Source: CAVWQV01 sp963757115
GTDB lineage: Bacteria > Pseudomonadota > Alphaproteobacteria > Acetobacterales > Acetobacteraceae
Assembly (NCBI GenBank): GCA_963757115.1
Contig: CAVWQV010000017.1
Coordinates: 1 to 64,000, forward strand
DNA: 64,000 nucleotides
Reading direction: 5' to 3'
Within the stretch, counting starts at the first letter, position 1. Each line of letters begins with the position of its first letter. A program made the position numbers and the translations under genes. The notes under the pieces were generated by a model, which made no database searches, had not been told where the DNA came from, and saw only the letters and a program-made list of their open reading frames with translations. Below are positions 25,223 to 33,856 of the stretch, piece by piece.

Positions 25223-26179
25223 ATGGGCGCGCGCTCCGTTTGCCTGTTCGCGCACTACGACCCGTCCGGCCGAGTCGCACCGTACGTGCTTCGATACGTC
25301 GCCCGTCTGGCCGAGTGCGGTTGGACGGTGCACCTGGCTTGCTCCGGCATGGCGCAACTCGAACCGGCCGATGCGGCGGCCCTGCAGCGTGCCGGTGTCT
25401 TCGCGCACGCGCGGCCGAACGCCGGCCTCGACTTCGGTGCGTGGCAGCATTTGCTTAGGGCGGGGTGCGCGCAGGGCGCCGACGAGGTGCTGTTGGCGAA
25501 CGATAGCGTATTCGGCCCGTTTTCCGACCTTCGTCCCCGCTTCGCGGCGATGCGCGAGCGAGGCTTCGATGCCTGGGGCATGGTGGCCAGTGAGCAAGGC
25601 GGCTGGCACCTCCAGTCCTGGTTCGTGTGGCTCACCGGCGAGGCGCTCGCCCGCCCGGCGGTGCAGCGGGTGTTCGCCCAACCGTTCGAGGCCATGAGCA
25701 AGCCGGAAATCGTGCTGCATGGCGAGCGTGGCCTGAGCGCCGCGTTCCGCGCGGAGGCGCTTTGCTGCGGGGCGGTGTTCGAGGACGGGCGTGATGATCG
25801 GCTCCGGCGATGGTTTGCCAGCAACCCCATGCACCTCCATTGGGCGTTCATGATCGAGCGCGCGGGGGTGCCGTTCCTCAAGGCCGAATTGGCGCGCGAC
25901 AATCCTATGCGCATCTTCTGGGCGGATCGCTGGCCGAAGGTACTGACCCGAGCGACGGACTATCCGGCCCAGCTCATCAGCCAGCATCTCGGGGCGCCGA
26001 CGCCGCGACGTTCGCCGCCCTGGCGAACGAAGCTGATATACTTGCTGCTCACCCGCGATCGCGGGGAAGCGCTTCGAGCATTGCTGTCGACGGAGGCGGC
26101 GCGAGCGCTCCGCCGCCGGCAGCGGCCACCGCAGAGCACAAGCTCGCCAGCTCCTCGGCCTGCATCGCGAAAGTCCTGA
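25223..26179 (+). CDS. Rhamnan synthesis protein F-like
   Basis: About 318 residues resembling the RgpF domain of rhamnan/rhamnose-glucose polysaccharide synthesis: VCLFAHYDPSGRVAPYVLRY, NAGLDFGAWQHLLRAG, EVLLANDSVFGPFSDLRPRF, WGMVASEQGGWHLQSWFVWL and NPMHLHWAFMIERAGVPFLK. It is expected to act on the carbohydrate chain in the cytoplasm. The ATG at 25223 has GGGAG nine bases upstream; the ATG at 25214 lies inside that spacing. Its last 131 bases overlap the convergent tandem glycosyltransferase, and the Arg/Pro/Ser-rich tail after about residue 270 may be read-through caused by an indel. Confidence 0.8.
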   Translation: MGARSVCLFAHYDPSGRVAPYVLRYVARLAECGWTVHLACSGMAQLEPADAAALQRAGVFAHARPNAGLDFGAWQHLLRAGCAQGADEVLLANDSVFGPFSDLRPRFAAMRERGFDAWGMVASEQGGWHLQSWFVWLTGEALARPAVQRVFAQPFEAMSKPEIVLHGERGLSAAFRAEALCCGAVFEDGRDDRLRRWFASNPMHLHWAFMIERAGVPFLKAELARDNPMRIFWADRWPKVLTRATDYPAQLISQHLGAPTPRRSPPWRTKLIYLLLTRDRGEALRALLSTEAARALRRRQRPPQSTSSPAPRPASRKS

Positions 26180-28939
26180 GCCGGTCCTTGTGCGGGTTGC
26201 GATATCCCGCGAGGCGGTCGGGATCTTCGAGGAACGCGGCGACCGCGTCACGCAGCGCCTCATGCCGCCCGTTCATCGGCACGATCGTGCCGTTCACGCC
26301 CTGCAGCAGATCCTCGACGGGGCCGCCGCAATCGGTCGCGATAACCCAGACATCCCGCGCCAGCGCTTCGCGCACCGTCAGGCCGAAACTCTCAAGCCAC
26401 TGCGACGGGAACAGCAGGACGTCGATCGCGGAAAAGAACTCGTCCATCTCGTCTTGCCGGTACGCGGGCCGCACCACGATCTCGCCTCTGACCTGCCAAT
26501 CGGCCGTCTTGATGGAGGCAAATCCGAGATTGAGCGTGTTGTCGATCAGCGTCAGCTGCCAATTGGCCTGGGGCAGCTCCTCGAACGCGCGACGAACCAG
26601 CTCGAAACCTTTGATCGCCGGGGTGCCCCCGACATAGCCGAACCGCACCAGGCGCTCGCCGCGGGGACGGAGCGGGCGAGGTTCGGACGGCATGCGGATG
26701 CCGTTCGGCTGCACCCGAAGACGATCGGGGTCGATGCCGTTGGCGGCGTAGAGTGCCGCGTGCGACCGGCTCGGCGACAGCACGAGTGCGGCGTCGCGCA
26801 GTCTCGTCAAAAGCAACTGCAGCCGTTGTGACAGGAATGGCGCCTCGGGAACGCAGGCGCGGCAGAGATTGAGGTCGATCTTCTTCTGGAAGCAATAGCG
26901 TCCGTCACCGCGGACCATGAACTGCCGAGCGCACAGCCACCACGCATCGTGCACGGTGACGATGTACGGCACCGAACGCTCGCGGCATGATTGCAGGATG
27001 CTGGTCCGATCCCCTGTACCGAGTGGACATGCACCACATCCGGCTCGACGGCGGCCAGCACTTCGCTGAACTTGTCGGCGACCCCCGGGTTGTCGAACGC
27101 CGCGATGCCGTCGGGCGCTCCGGGCAGCGCGACACTGATGATGGGCATCCCGTTCTGGTCGTATCGCCGCAGCCCGTAATCGCCTTCCCGGCGGGTCTGA
27201 TGGGAGGTGAAAACGTAGACCTCGGTATCGTCCCGAGCGTTCATGAGGCGGGCGGTTTCTTCGGCGACGATGGTTGCGCCGCCGAAACTGCGGGGCCAGA
27301 AGAACACGTTGACGCAGAGGATGCGCACTCCGCGTCGAGGTCGGCGGTCGAGCCCGGCCATCAGCGGCGCGATCTGCTCGCGCGCGACGACGGCCGGAGC
27401 GTAGCGAGCCAGCGCGGCGCGGCGGGCGGCTTCGCCGACCCGGGTCCGGAGCGACGGATCGCCGCCAGCCGCTCGAGCGCTGCGAAACCACGCCGAGTCG
27501 TCGTCGACAAGAAACCCCGTCTCGCCATCGGCGATGACCGAGCGGAAGTTGGCCCGGGGCGAGCACACGCTTGGCACCCCGAGGACGGCCGCTTCAAGGA
27601 ACTTGATGTTGCTCTTGGCATCGTTGAAGGCGGTGTCTTCGAGCGGCGCCAGCGCGATGTCGGCCTCTGCCAGCAAGCCGAGCCAGGTGCGAAAGTCCTT
27701 GGGCGGCGAACGCTCGATGCGATCAGCAAATCCGTCCAGGATCGGCGGCATGGTGAGTTCGCCGACGATGTGCAGCACGACGTCCGCCCGGGCCTCTAGC
27801 AAGCGGGCCAGCGCCGGCGCGGCGACGGCGAAGTCCGCGTCATGCGTCTTTGTGCCCGAGCCGTAGATGATGCGCACCAATTTCGACGCGCCGGACGCGG
27901 CCGGCGCGCAACGTGTTGGCAGCTTCGAGCGTCTCCGTGTCGAGCGCATTCTCCACGACCGCGTCTCGCCGGCACCCGCATCCTTCATGGCCGCGGCAAG
28001 ATCTACGGTGGACGCGATCGTGCCGTCACAGGCGAGCATCGCCGTTCGATAGAGGCGAGCGCCGGTCAGCAGGTTTTCCCGGCGTGGCATCATCGAGGGT
28101 CTCGAGGTTTTTGTTTTTGCTGTAGGTGGCCTCGTCGAAGATTGCGTCGTCGACCTCCCAGAGGCTGGGCACACCGAGGCGACGCGCCTCCTTGATCAGA
28201 TCCAGCACCTCCGGCGTGGCGGGCGCGCGATAGAAGATCACCTTGGCGCAGACTTGCAGGGCTGATAACGAGCCGCCGGTGTCCCGCCAGTCCGTCACGG
28301 TGCAGTGAAACCCGACGCTTTCCAGCAGCTCCTTTTTTTGCCAGACGCGGTATTTTGCGCATTGCGGCACGCTCAGTTCGGCGATGATGAGCATGCAGGG
28401 TGCAAGCACTTCGGCGGCTGGGCAGCAGACTTTGCGACCGAACACGGTGTCGGTCGTAACGGGCGCCGCTTCGGCCGCCAGCGCCGTTGCGGCCCGGCGG
28501 GGTGGCTTGATGCCGGAAACAATACGCGAAGCGGTGCGCCTGAAATGGCGTCCGGTCCGTTTGAGGAGCACGGAGCACTGCGGACCGTTTCGCCCCACTC
28601 GGCGCGTCGAAGCGGGTGGCGGCGCTCGCGCCCAGGCGTGCCGCCGATCATCCGCAACCCGGCTCGAACGGGTGCCGTGAGATGCCAGAACGTCAAATCG
28701 TGCAGTCCGGCCAACGTCGCCTCGTTCCGCGCGGCCCAGGCCAGCAAGTTTGCCGCGCGATCTGCCTGCAACCGGGCGCTTTGGGCGTTGGCGTCGGCGA
28801 GGCTCGCGAGACGGTCGTTCTCGGCCCTCAGTGTCCCGTTCGCCATGCGTAGCGCCGCGAGTTCTGCGTCCGGGCCATCCGAACCCGTCCTTTCTGGATG
28901 GCCGCTTGGGGCTCGGCCAAGTCGTGGGTCAAGCTGCAT
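26049..28939 (-). CDS. Large tandem glycosyltransferase with N-terminal coiled coil (at least three frameshifts)
   Basis: About 960 codons pieced together from four frames, changing near 28570, 28100 and 27000. In order: a short coiled region (LRMANGTLRAENDRLASLAD); a GT-B N-half (AELSVPQCAKYRVWQKKELL, FYRAPATPEVLDLIKEARRL, LWEVDDAIFDE); its donor half (RIIYGSGTKTHDADFAVAAP, DIALAPLEDTAFNDAKSNIK); then a second GT4 (RILCVNVFFWPRSFGGATIV, YIVTVHDAWWLCARQFMV, FGYVGGTPAIKGFELVRRAF, LFPSQWLESFGLTVREALAR). The first transferase resembles the GT-B unit of the three-domain protein at 21.7-25.1 kb. Overall length is preserved, which argues for base-call indels. Confidence 0.8.
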
Positions 28940-28941
28940 TG

Positions 28942-28959
28942 AAGGTTAAATTACCTTAA
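28942..28959 (-). promoter_or_regulatory. AT-rich inverted repeat upstream of tandem glycosyltransferase
   Basis: AAGGT (28942-28946) and ACCTT (28953-28957) form an inverted repeat in an AT-rich patch directly before the tandem glycosyltransferase start, within a GC-rich genome. It also holds TTAA, six bases, TTAA, close to but not matching the CtrA spacing of seven. Candidate operator only. Confidence 0.25.
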
Positions 28960-29085
28960 GAACGGTACGGCTTGCCCCGGTAGCATGGGAGGCGGGTGGA
29001 TGCCTAGAACGCGGGCCGACCGGTTCACCGCTGGAACGGCCGGAAAATCCCGCCATATCGGTGGCGAGCAGGCGGAGGAGGGGCA

Positions 29086-30494
29086 ATGCGCCGGTTGGTA
29101 GGGCTTGTGCTCGGCATCTTTTTGGCGGCGGCAGGGCCGCTTGGTCCGGCGGCCCCGGCAGCCGAGCCCGGCGCGATGAGTTAGGCCGACCTGATCGAGG
29201 CCGTGCTGCCCGCCGTCGTCAACGTATCCACCATCGCGATGAGCCGCATGCCGATGTCGCGCTCGGCGCAGGACCTGGGCACGGACGAGACCCCGGCCGC
29301 GTATAGGGTGGTGCGTGGCTTCGGCTCCGGCTTCATCATCGACAAGTCCGGCATCGTCATCACCAACCGCCACGTGGTCGAGAACGCGTCACAGATCACC
29401 GTAACCTTGCAGAACAACCTCACGCTGCCGGCGACGCGCGTGGGTCAGCTGAGCCGGGCGGACGTGGCGGTGTTGAGAGTTAAGTCACCCGAGCCGCTGC
29501 CTACCGTCAAGCTCGGTGACAGCGACTCGGTGCGGGTGGGTGATTCGGTGATCGCGATCGGCAATCCTCTCGGGCTCGGGGGGTCAGTGAGCGCCGGCAT
29601 TGTCAGCGGGCTAACCGTGACATTCGCGCCACACCATTCGACGACTTCATCCAGACCGACGCGGCGATCAACCACGGCAATTCCGGCGGTCCGCTGTTCG
29701 ACATGCACGGGCTCGTGGTCGGGATCAACACGGCGATTTTCTCTCCGACGGACGAGAGCGGCTCCATCGGGATCAGCTTCGCGCTGCCGATCAACGATGC
29801 AAAGTTCATCATCGACCAGACGCTGCGTTATGGCCGGGTGCGCGCCGGATGGCTCGGGGTCAGCATGCAGACGGTGACCCCCGATATCGCGGGCGCGATC
29901 GGCCTTACCGTGCCGCGCGGCACCATTGTGTCGGCGATCGACGCCGGCGGGCCGGCGGAGCGCGCCGGGGTGCAGGAGGGCGACGTCATCATGAGCGTGG
30001 GCCGGGATACGGCGCGCAACTCACGGGCGGTTTGGCGTTCCATCGCGAGGGCGCCCCTCGACAAGCCGATCGAGCTGACGGTCTGGCGCGATGGCCATAT
30101 CATGACGATTTCGCCCGTGGTGGGTGAATTCCCGCCGATGCCGGGATCGGATCATCAGGCAGACTCGGGCGTCCAAACGGTGGCCGGGACGGTTAACGAC
30201 CCCGGCCTTCGATTGTCTGCGATCACCGGTCCGCTGCGGTCCAAGTACAGCCTTCCGGATGACCAGAAAGGCGTGGTGGTGACGGATGTTGCGGGAGACA
30301 GCCCGGCGGCCGATCGTGGCATCATTCCGGGCGAGGTGATTCTCCGGGCCGGCAACGACCCGGTCAGCGAGCCAGCGGACGTCCAGCGGAAGATCGCGGC
30401 CGGGCGGGCACAGAAGGATCAGTATGTGCTGTTCCTGATCAGCGGAAAGGAAGGGCGGCGCTTCGTCACTTTGCCGCTGCGGCCCGAGGGCTGA
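29086..30494 (+). pseudogene. HtrA/DegP-family periplasmic serine protease (in-frame TAG and one frameshift)
   Basis: Signal peptide MRRLVGLVLGIFLAAAGPLG starts at 29086 after GGAGGAGGGG. The codon at 29182-29184 is TAG, directly before ADLIEAVLPAVVNVSTIA, so the frame as written stops after 32 residues. The protease domain has His in VITNRHVVEN, Asp in SRADVAVLRVK and Ser in HGNSGGPLFDMHG. A missing A in a run near 29628 (CTAACCG for CTAAACCG) shifts the frame between SAGIVSGL and RDIRATPFDDFIQTDAAI. Two PDZ domains follow (GWLGVSMQTVTPDIAGAIGL; GVVVTDVAGDSPAADRGIIP). About 469 codons, normal for DegP/MucD. The lesions may be sequence errors; otherwise this copy is dead. Confidence 0.85.
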
Positions 30495-30534
30495 CGCGTC
30501 AGCAGGCGAGGAGCCTGCCGGGGATCGCCTGACC

Positions 30535-30567
30535 CAATCCTCTCCTCCGAGTTCGGGGAGAGGATTG
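30535..30567. terminator. Palindromic hairpin after the protease gene
   Basis: An 11-base perfect inverted repeat, CAATCCTCTCC (30535-30545) with GGAGAGGATTG (30557-30567), has an 11-base loop. It lies between the convergent protease and cupin-like genes. There is no long T run, so it is either a weak bidirectional terminator or a dispersed REP-like palindrome. Confidence 0.55.
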
Positions 30568-30613
30568 TCCTCGCTTCCGACGCTTGGTCGAGAGAGGCAG
30601 GGAGCGAAGTGCT

Positions 30614-31117
30614 CTAGCCAACAGCCTCGTAGGGCTCGCGCTTGACCCGGTCCATGTTGGTGCCTTCCAACCGGATCAGCCAGGTCGGGCCGTCGCGTCG
30701 CGGCGAGTGCAACGCGCCCTCATTATAAAGGTACGCCATTCCGGGCTTCAGAGTGTAATCCCGGATCCGGCGCGCGCGACCGGGCCGGCCATCGGACGGG
30801 CGCTCCAGACACTCCCAATCCGTCATCACCGTCTCACCCTTGGCCTGGCCGTAAATCGCCCAGCTCGGGCCGTGATCGTGGGGCTTGCTGCTTCTTGCGT
30901 CGTGGTTCACGTGCGCCAGGATGCAGAAGCCGAGCTCCGGGTCCTCGTAGATCACCTTCCGCTCGGGCACGTCGTCGCCGAGGTTGGCGGACACGAAATC
31001 GGCGTCCTGCAGCGCGTCCTGCAGCAACGCGACGATCTTCTGGCGCCCGCCCGGCCCGGGATCTGCGGCGAGGATACGGTGACATTCCGCGGCGAACGCC
31101 TCGAGCGTGTGTCCCAT
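30614..31117 (-). CDS. Cysteine dioxygenase-like cupin protein
   Basis: About 167 residues from the ATG at 31117. The central strand KPHDHGPSWAIYGQAKGETV carries the H-x-H metal ligands of a small RmlC-type cupin, and the later YLYNEGALHSPRRDGPTWLI supplies the third histidine. The layout (helical N-terminus, then cupin barrel) resembles cysteine dioxygenase-like enzymes that oxidise thiols with Fe(II), but the characteristic Cys-Tyr pair cannot be confirmed by eye. It lies 22 bases downstream of another small gene on the same strand, probably one operon. Confidence 0.7.
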   Translation of the reverse strand: MGHTLEAFAAECHRILAADPGPGGRQKIVALLQDALQDADFVSANLGDDVPERKVIYEDPELGFCILAHVNHDARSSKPHDHGPSWAIYGQAKGETVMTDWECLERPSDGRPGRARRIRDYTLKPGMAYLYNEGALHSPRRDGPTWLIRLEGTNMDRVKREPYEAVG

Positions 31118-31139
31118 GCGCGGCGTCTCCCCTGTCCGA

Positions 31140-31559
31140 TCACCGGTAAGGATAACAGCGCGCCCGGTCGAGGGCGACGCCGAAATGTTCGGCCAACGCC
31201 TTGATCGCTTCGCCGTGCGCCGGATACGGATCGGCGTTGCCAGGGCCAACGACGATGGACCGGAACCCGCGATCCTCGCGTCCGGGCGAGGGGATCATGG
31301 CCGTGACCAGACCCGCCCCGTTCTCGTCTCGCAATGTCAGGAACAAGGGCATCTCGCGTTGGATATGATCCTTCAGTCCGATTTCCTGCTCGAAAAACAC
31401 CGTGGATCTCGGCCGAAAGCTTTGGCTCGCCTTCTCGCGCTCGCGACGGTAGTACTTCTCGACCGCGTGACGCATCATGCCGGATTCCGCTTCCGCTTCC
31501 GCTTCCGTCTCGAGGCCGAACCAGGTTTTTCCGCCCGGCGCGTCGCAAATATAGCGCAT
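31140..31559 (-). CDS. Conserved hypothetical protein
   Basis: A 139-residue soluble protein starting MRYICDAPGGKTWFGLETEA. It is acidic near the start with a run of Glu-Ala dipeptides, then a basic helix (VEKYYRREREKASQSFRPRS) and a compact C-terminal half (FFEQEIGLKDHIQREMPLFL, HGEAIKALAEHFGVALDRAR). No signal peptide or membrane segment. It sits between catalase and the cysteine-dioxygenase-like gene, all on the minus strand. I do not recognise the family; the even composition and operon position support a real gene. Confidence 0.6.
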   Translation of the reverse strand: MRYICDAPGGKTWFGLETEAEAEAESGMMRHAVEKYYRREREKASQSFRPRSTVFFEQEIGLKDHIQREMPLFLTLRDENGAGLVTAMIPSPGREDRGFRSIVVGPGNADPYPAHGEAIKALAEHFGVALDRARCYPYR

Positions 31560-31594
31560 GCGATCCTCCCTTTATCGGCCGCGGAAGCGCTGCG

Positions 31595-31622
31595 GCCGGC
31601 CTGCATGGAACGACAGGCCGGC
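31595..31622. repeat. Perfect hairpin downstream of catalase
   Basis: GCCGGCCTG (31595-31603) pairs perfectly with CAGGCCGGC (31614-31622) around a ten-base loop, within the 108-base gap between the catalase stop and the next minus-strand start. No T tract follows, so it could be a Rho-assisted terminator or an mRNA-stabilising hairpin. Confidence 0.45.
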
Positions 31623-31667
31623 GCGCGCGGTCAATCGCGGGCGGCGCGGGCCGGACCCGCTGAAGCC

Positions 31668-33763
31668 TCAGAACACCATGCGGACCTTGGGCTCCCGATC
31701 CCAGATCCGCCCTCCGGCGGCCGCCTCGACAAAGGATGCGGCATCCCCCGAGCTTCGAAGTGCCACAATCCCGGGCTCGCTTTCCGGCACCCCCGCCTTG
31801 ATCGAGAAGTGGACCGGCGCCGACGGTGTGGCCGATCACCTTGAGGTGGGCGAACGCATCGTGGACGAAGCTTACCGCGGCCGCCTCCGCCGCGAGCTTT
31901 GGCGCCCCGTCGGCCGCGACGACCAAGCACACCGCGTCAAACAGCACGGACGGTCCGCCCGCGAGTTGGAAGTCGGCCGGGATCGGCTTGCCGTTGCTCC
32001 CCATGACGCCGCCGAGCGTCGGGGCGATCAGCTTGAACTGCCCACCCTCCGCCTTCACGGCTGCTTGCAGGCTCTCGACCAACGCCGCGTCGGCGCCCTC
32101 CGATACCAGGCAGCCGATGCGCCGGCCTTTCACCGTCCTGACCGCCTTGGCGAGGATGCTGGTTGCCGGGGAGGGCTTGAGGTCGGTGCGGGCGGGGACG
32201 CCGGGCGCGATCGGCTCGATCGGTTCGCGATAGCCGAGGCCGGCGGCGACCCGCTCGCATAGCGAACCGTCGATGTTGGCGAGCCGGGCCAGCATCCTCA
32301 CCCGCACCGCGGCCGTCTCGACCTTGCTCAGCTCGAAGGTGAGGGCGGCGACGATGTGGTCCTGCTCGGGCTTGGTCTGGCTGAAGAAGAACTGCCGCGC
32401 CTGGCTGTAGTGGTCGGCAAAAGTCTCGGAGCGGACCCGCTGCCGTTGCCCCTGCACCATCGGCGGGGAAGCTGGTGAAGCCGCGCTTGCGGTCCTCGCG
32501 CGGACCGTCGGCCGATAGCGAGTTCGGCTCGTAGTTCACCCGGCCCTTCGGCACCTGCATCTGCATGTGCCCGTCTCGCTGGAAGTTGTGCACGGGGCAA
32601 CGCGGGGCGTTGATCGGGATCTGAGTGAAATTGGGTCCGCCCAGCCGCTTCAGCTGCGTGTCCAGGTACGAGAAGTTGCGGCCCTGCAACAGCGGGTCAT
32701 CCGAGAAATCGATGCCCGGAACCACGTCCGCCGTGCAGAACGCGACCTGCTCGGTTTCCGCGAAGAAATTGTCCGGGTTGCGGTCTAGCACGAGGCGCCC
32801 GACGATCCGGAGCGGCACTTCCTCTTCCGGGATGATCTTGGTCGGGTCCAGCACGTCGAAATCGAACTTTTCGGCGTAGGCGTCGTCAAACAGCTGGAGC
32901 CCAAGCTCCCACTCGGGGTAGTCGCCCGCCTCGATCGCCTCCCAAAGATCGCGGCGATGGAAGTCCGGATCGGCCCCGTTGATCTTGAGCGCCTCGTCCC
33001 AGATGACCGACTGCGAGCCGAGCTTCGGCCGCCAGTGGAACTTGACGAAGGTTGACTTGCCTTGCGGGTTCACCAGTCGGAAGGTGTGGACGCCGAACCC
33101 TTCCATCATGCGGAACGAGCGCGGGATGGTCCGGTCCGACATCTGCCACATGACCATGTGCATGCTTTCCGGCGTCAGCGAGATGAAGTCCCAGAACGTG
33201 TCGTGCGCGCTCTGCGCTTGCGGGAAGCCGCGGTCGGGCTCGTCCTTCACGGCATGGACCACATCGGGGAACTTGATCGCGTCCTGGATGAAGAACACGG
33301 GAATGTTGTTCCCGACCAGGTCCCAGTTGCCCTCCTTGGTGTAGAATTTCACGGCGAACCCGCGCACGTCGCGGGCAAGGTCCATGGAGCCCTTGCTGCC
33401 GGCGACCGTCGAGAAGCGGACGAAGACGGGGGTCCGCTCCCCGGGGCGCTGGAAGATGTCCGCCACCGTGATGTCCGAAAGCGACGCCGTGGTCTCGAAG
33501 TAGCCGTGCGCCGCGGACCCTCGGGCATGCACCACTCGCTCGGGGATGCGCTCATGATCGAAATGCGTGATCTTCTCGCGAAGAATGAAATCTTCGAGCA
33601 GGACCGGGCCGCGGGGGCCGATCGACAGGGAGTTCTGGTCGTCAGAAACCGGGATGCCCTGATTGGTCGTCATGACCGGGTGATTGCCACCCGCCACCTG
33701 ATGCAGTTCGCCCCCCGCCCCGGTGTCGGCGCGGCTATCGACTTCGGATGATGGATTGGCCAC
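31668..33763 (-). CDS. katE: Large-subunit catalase with C-terminal DJ-1/GATase-like domain (two frameshifts)
   Basis: Clade II haem catalase degrading hydrogen peroxide. GTG start at 33763 behind GGAG. Catalytic His is in HFDHERIPERVVHARGSAAHG, Asn in GNNIPVFFIQDAIKFPD, and the haem-ligand region is YLDTQLKRLGGPNF. After about residue 430 the frame changes (near 32450) to HYSQARQFFFSQTKPEQDHI, then the C-terminal flavodoxin-like domain (GRRIGCLVSEGADAALVESL). A second change near 31820 leads to FVEAAAGGRIWDREPKVRMV and the stop at 31668. About 698 codons, as expected for the HPII type. Divergent from the GMC oxidoreductase with about 90 bases between them. Confidence 0.9.
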
Positions 33764-33856
33764 GATCGGTCTCCTTCGACACTGGCGGCTCTCGAACGGA
33801 GCCTTGGGGCGCTGGTTTTGCTTGCGGAACACGGGCGGTCAAGGCCGGAGAAACGC

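Noticed and set aside
28946..28959. TTAA, six bases, TTAA as a CtrA site
   Set aside because: The CtrA consensus has seven bases between the halves. The match is one base short and unsupported by other sites, so it is kept only as a generic inverted repeat.
29182..29184. TAG decoded as an amino acid (pyrrolysine or suppression)
   Set aside because: TAG ends other genes here, no matching suppressor or pyl genes are seen, and a sequence error or nonsense change is simpler.
30952..32460. 502-codon open frame on the minus strand
   Set aside because: Only the first ~210 codons are protein-like, and they are the C-terminal part of catalase after a frameshift. The remainder is a shadow of the two small downstream genes.
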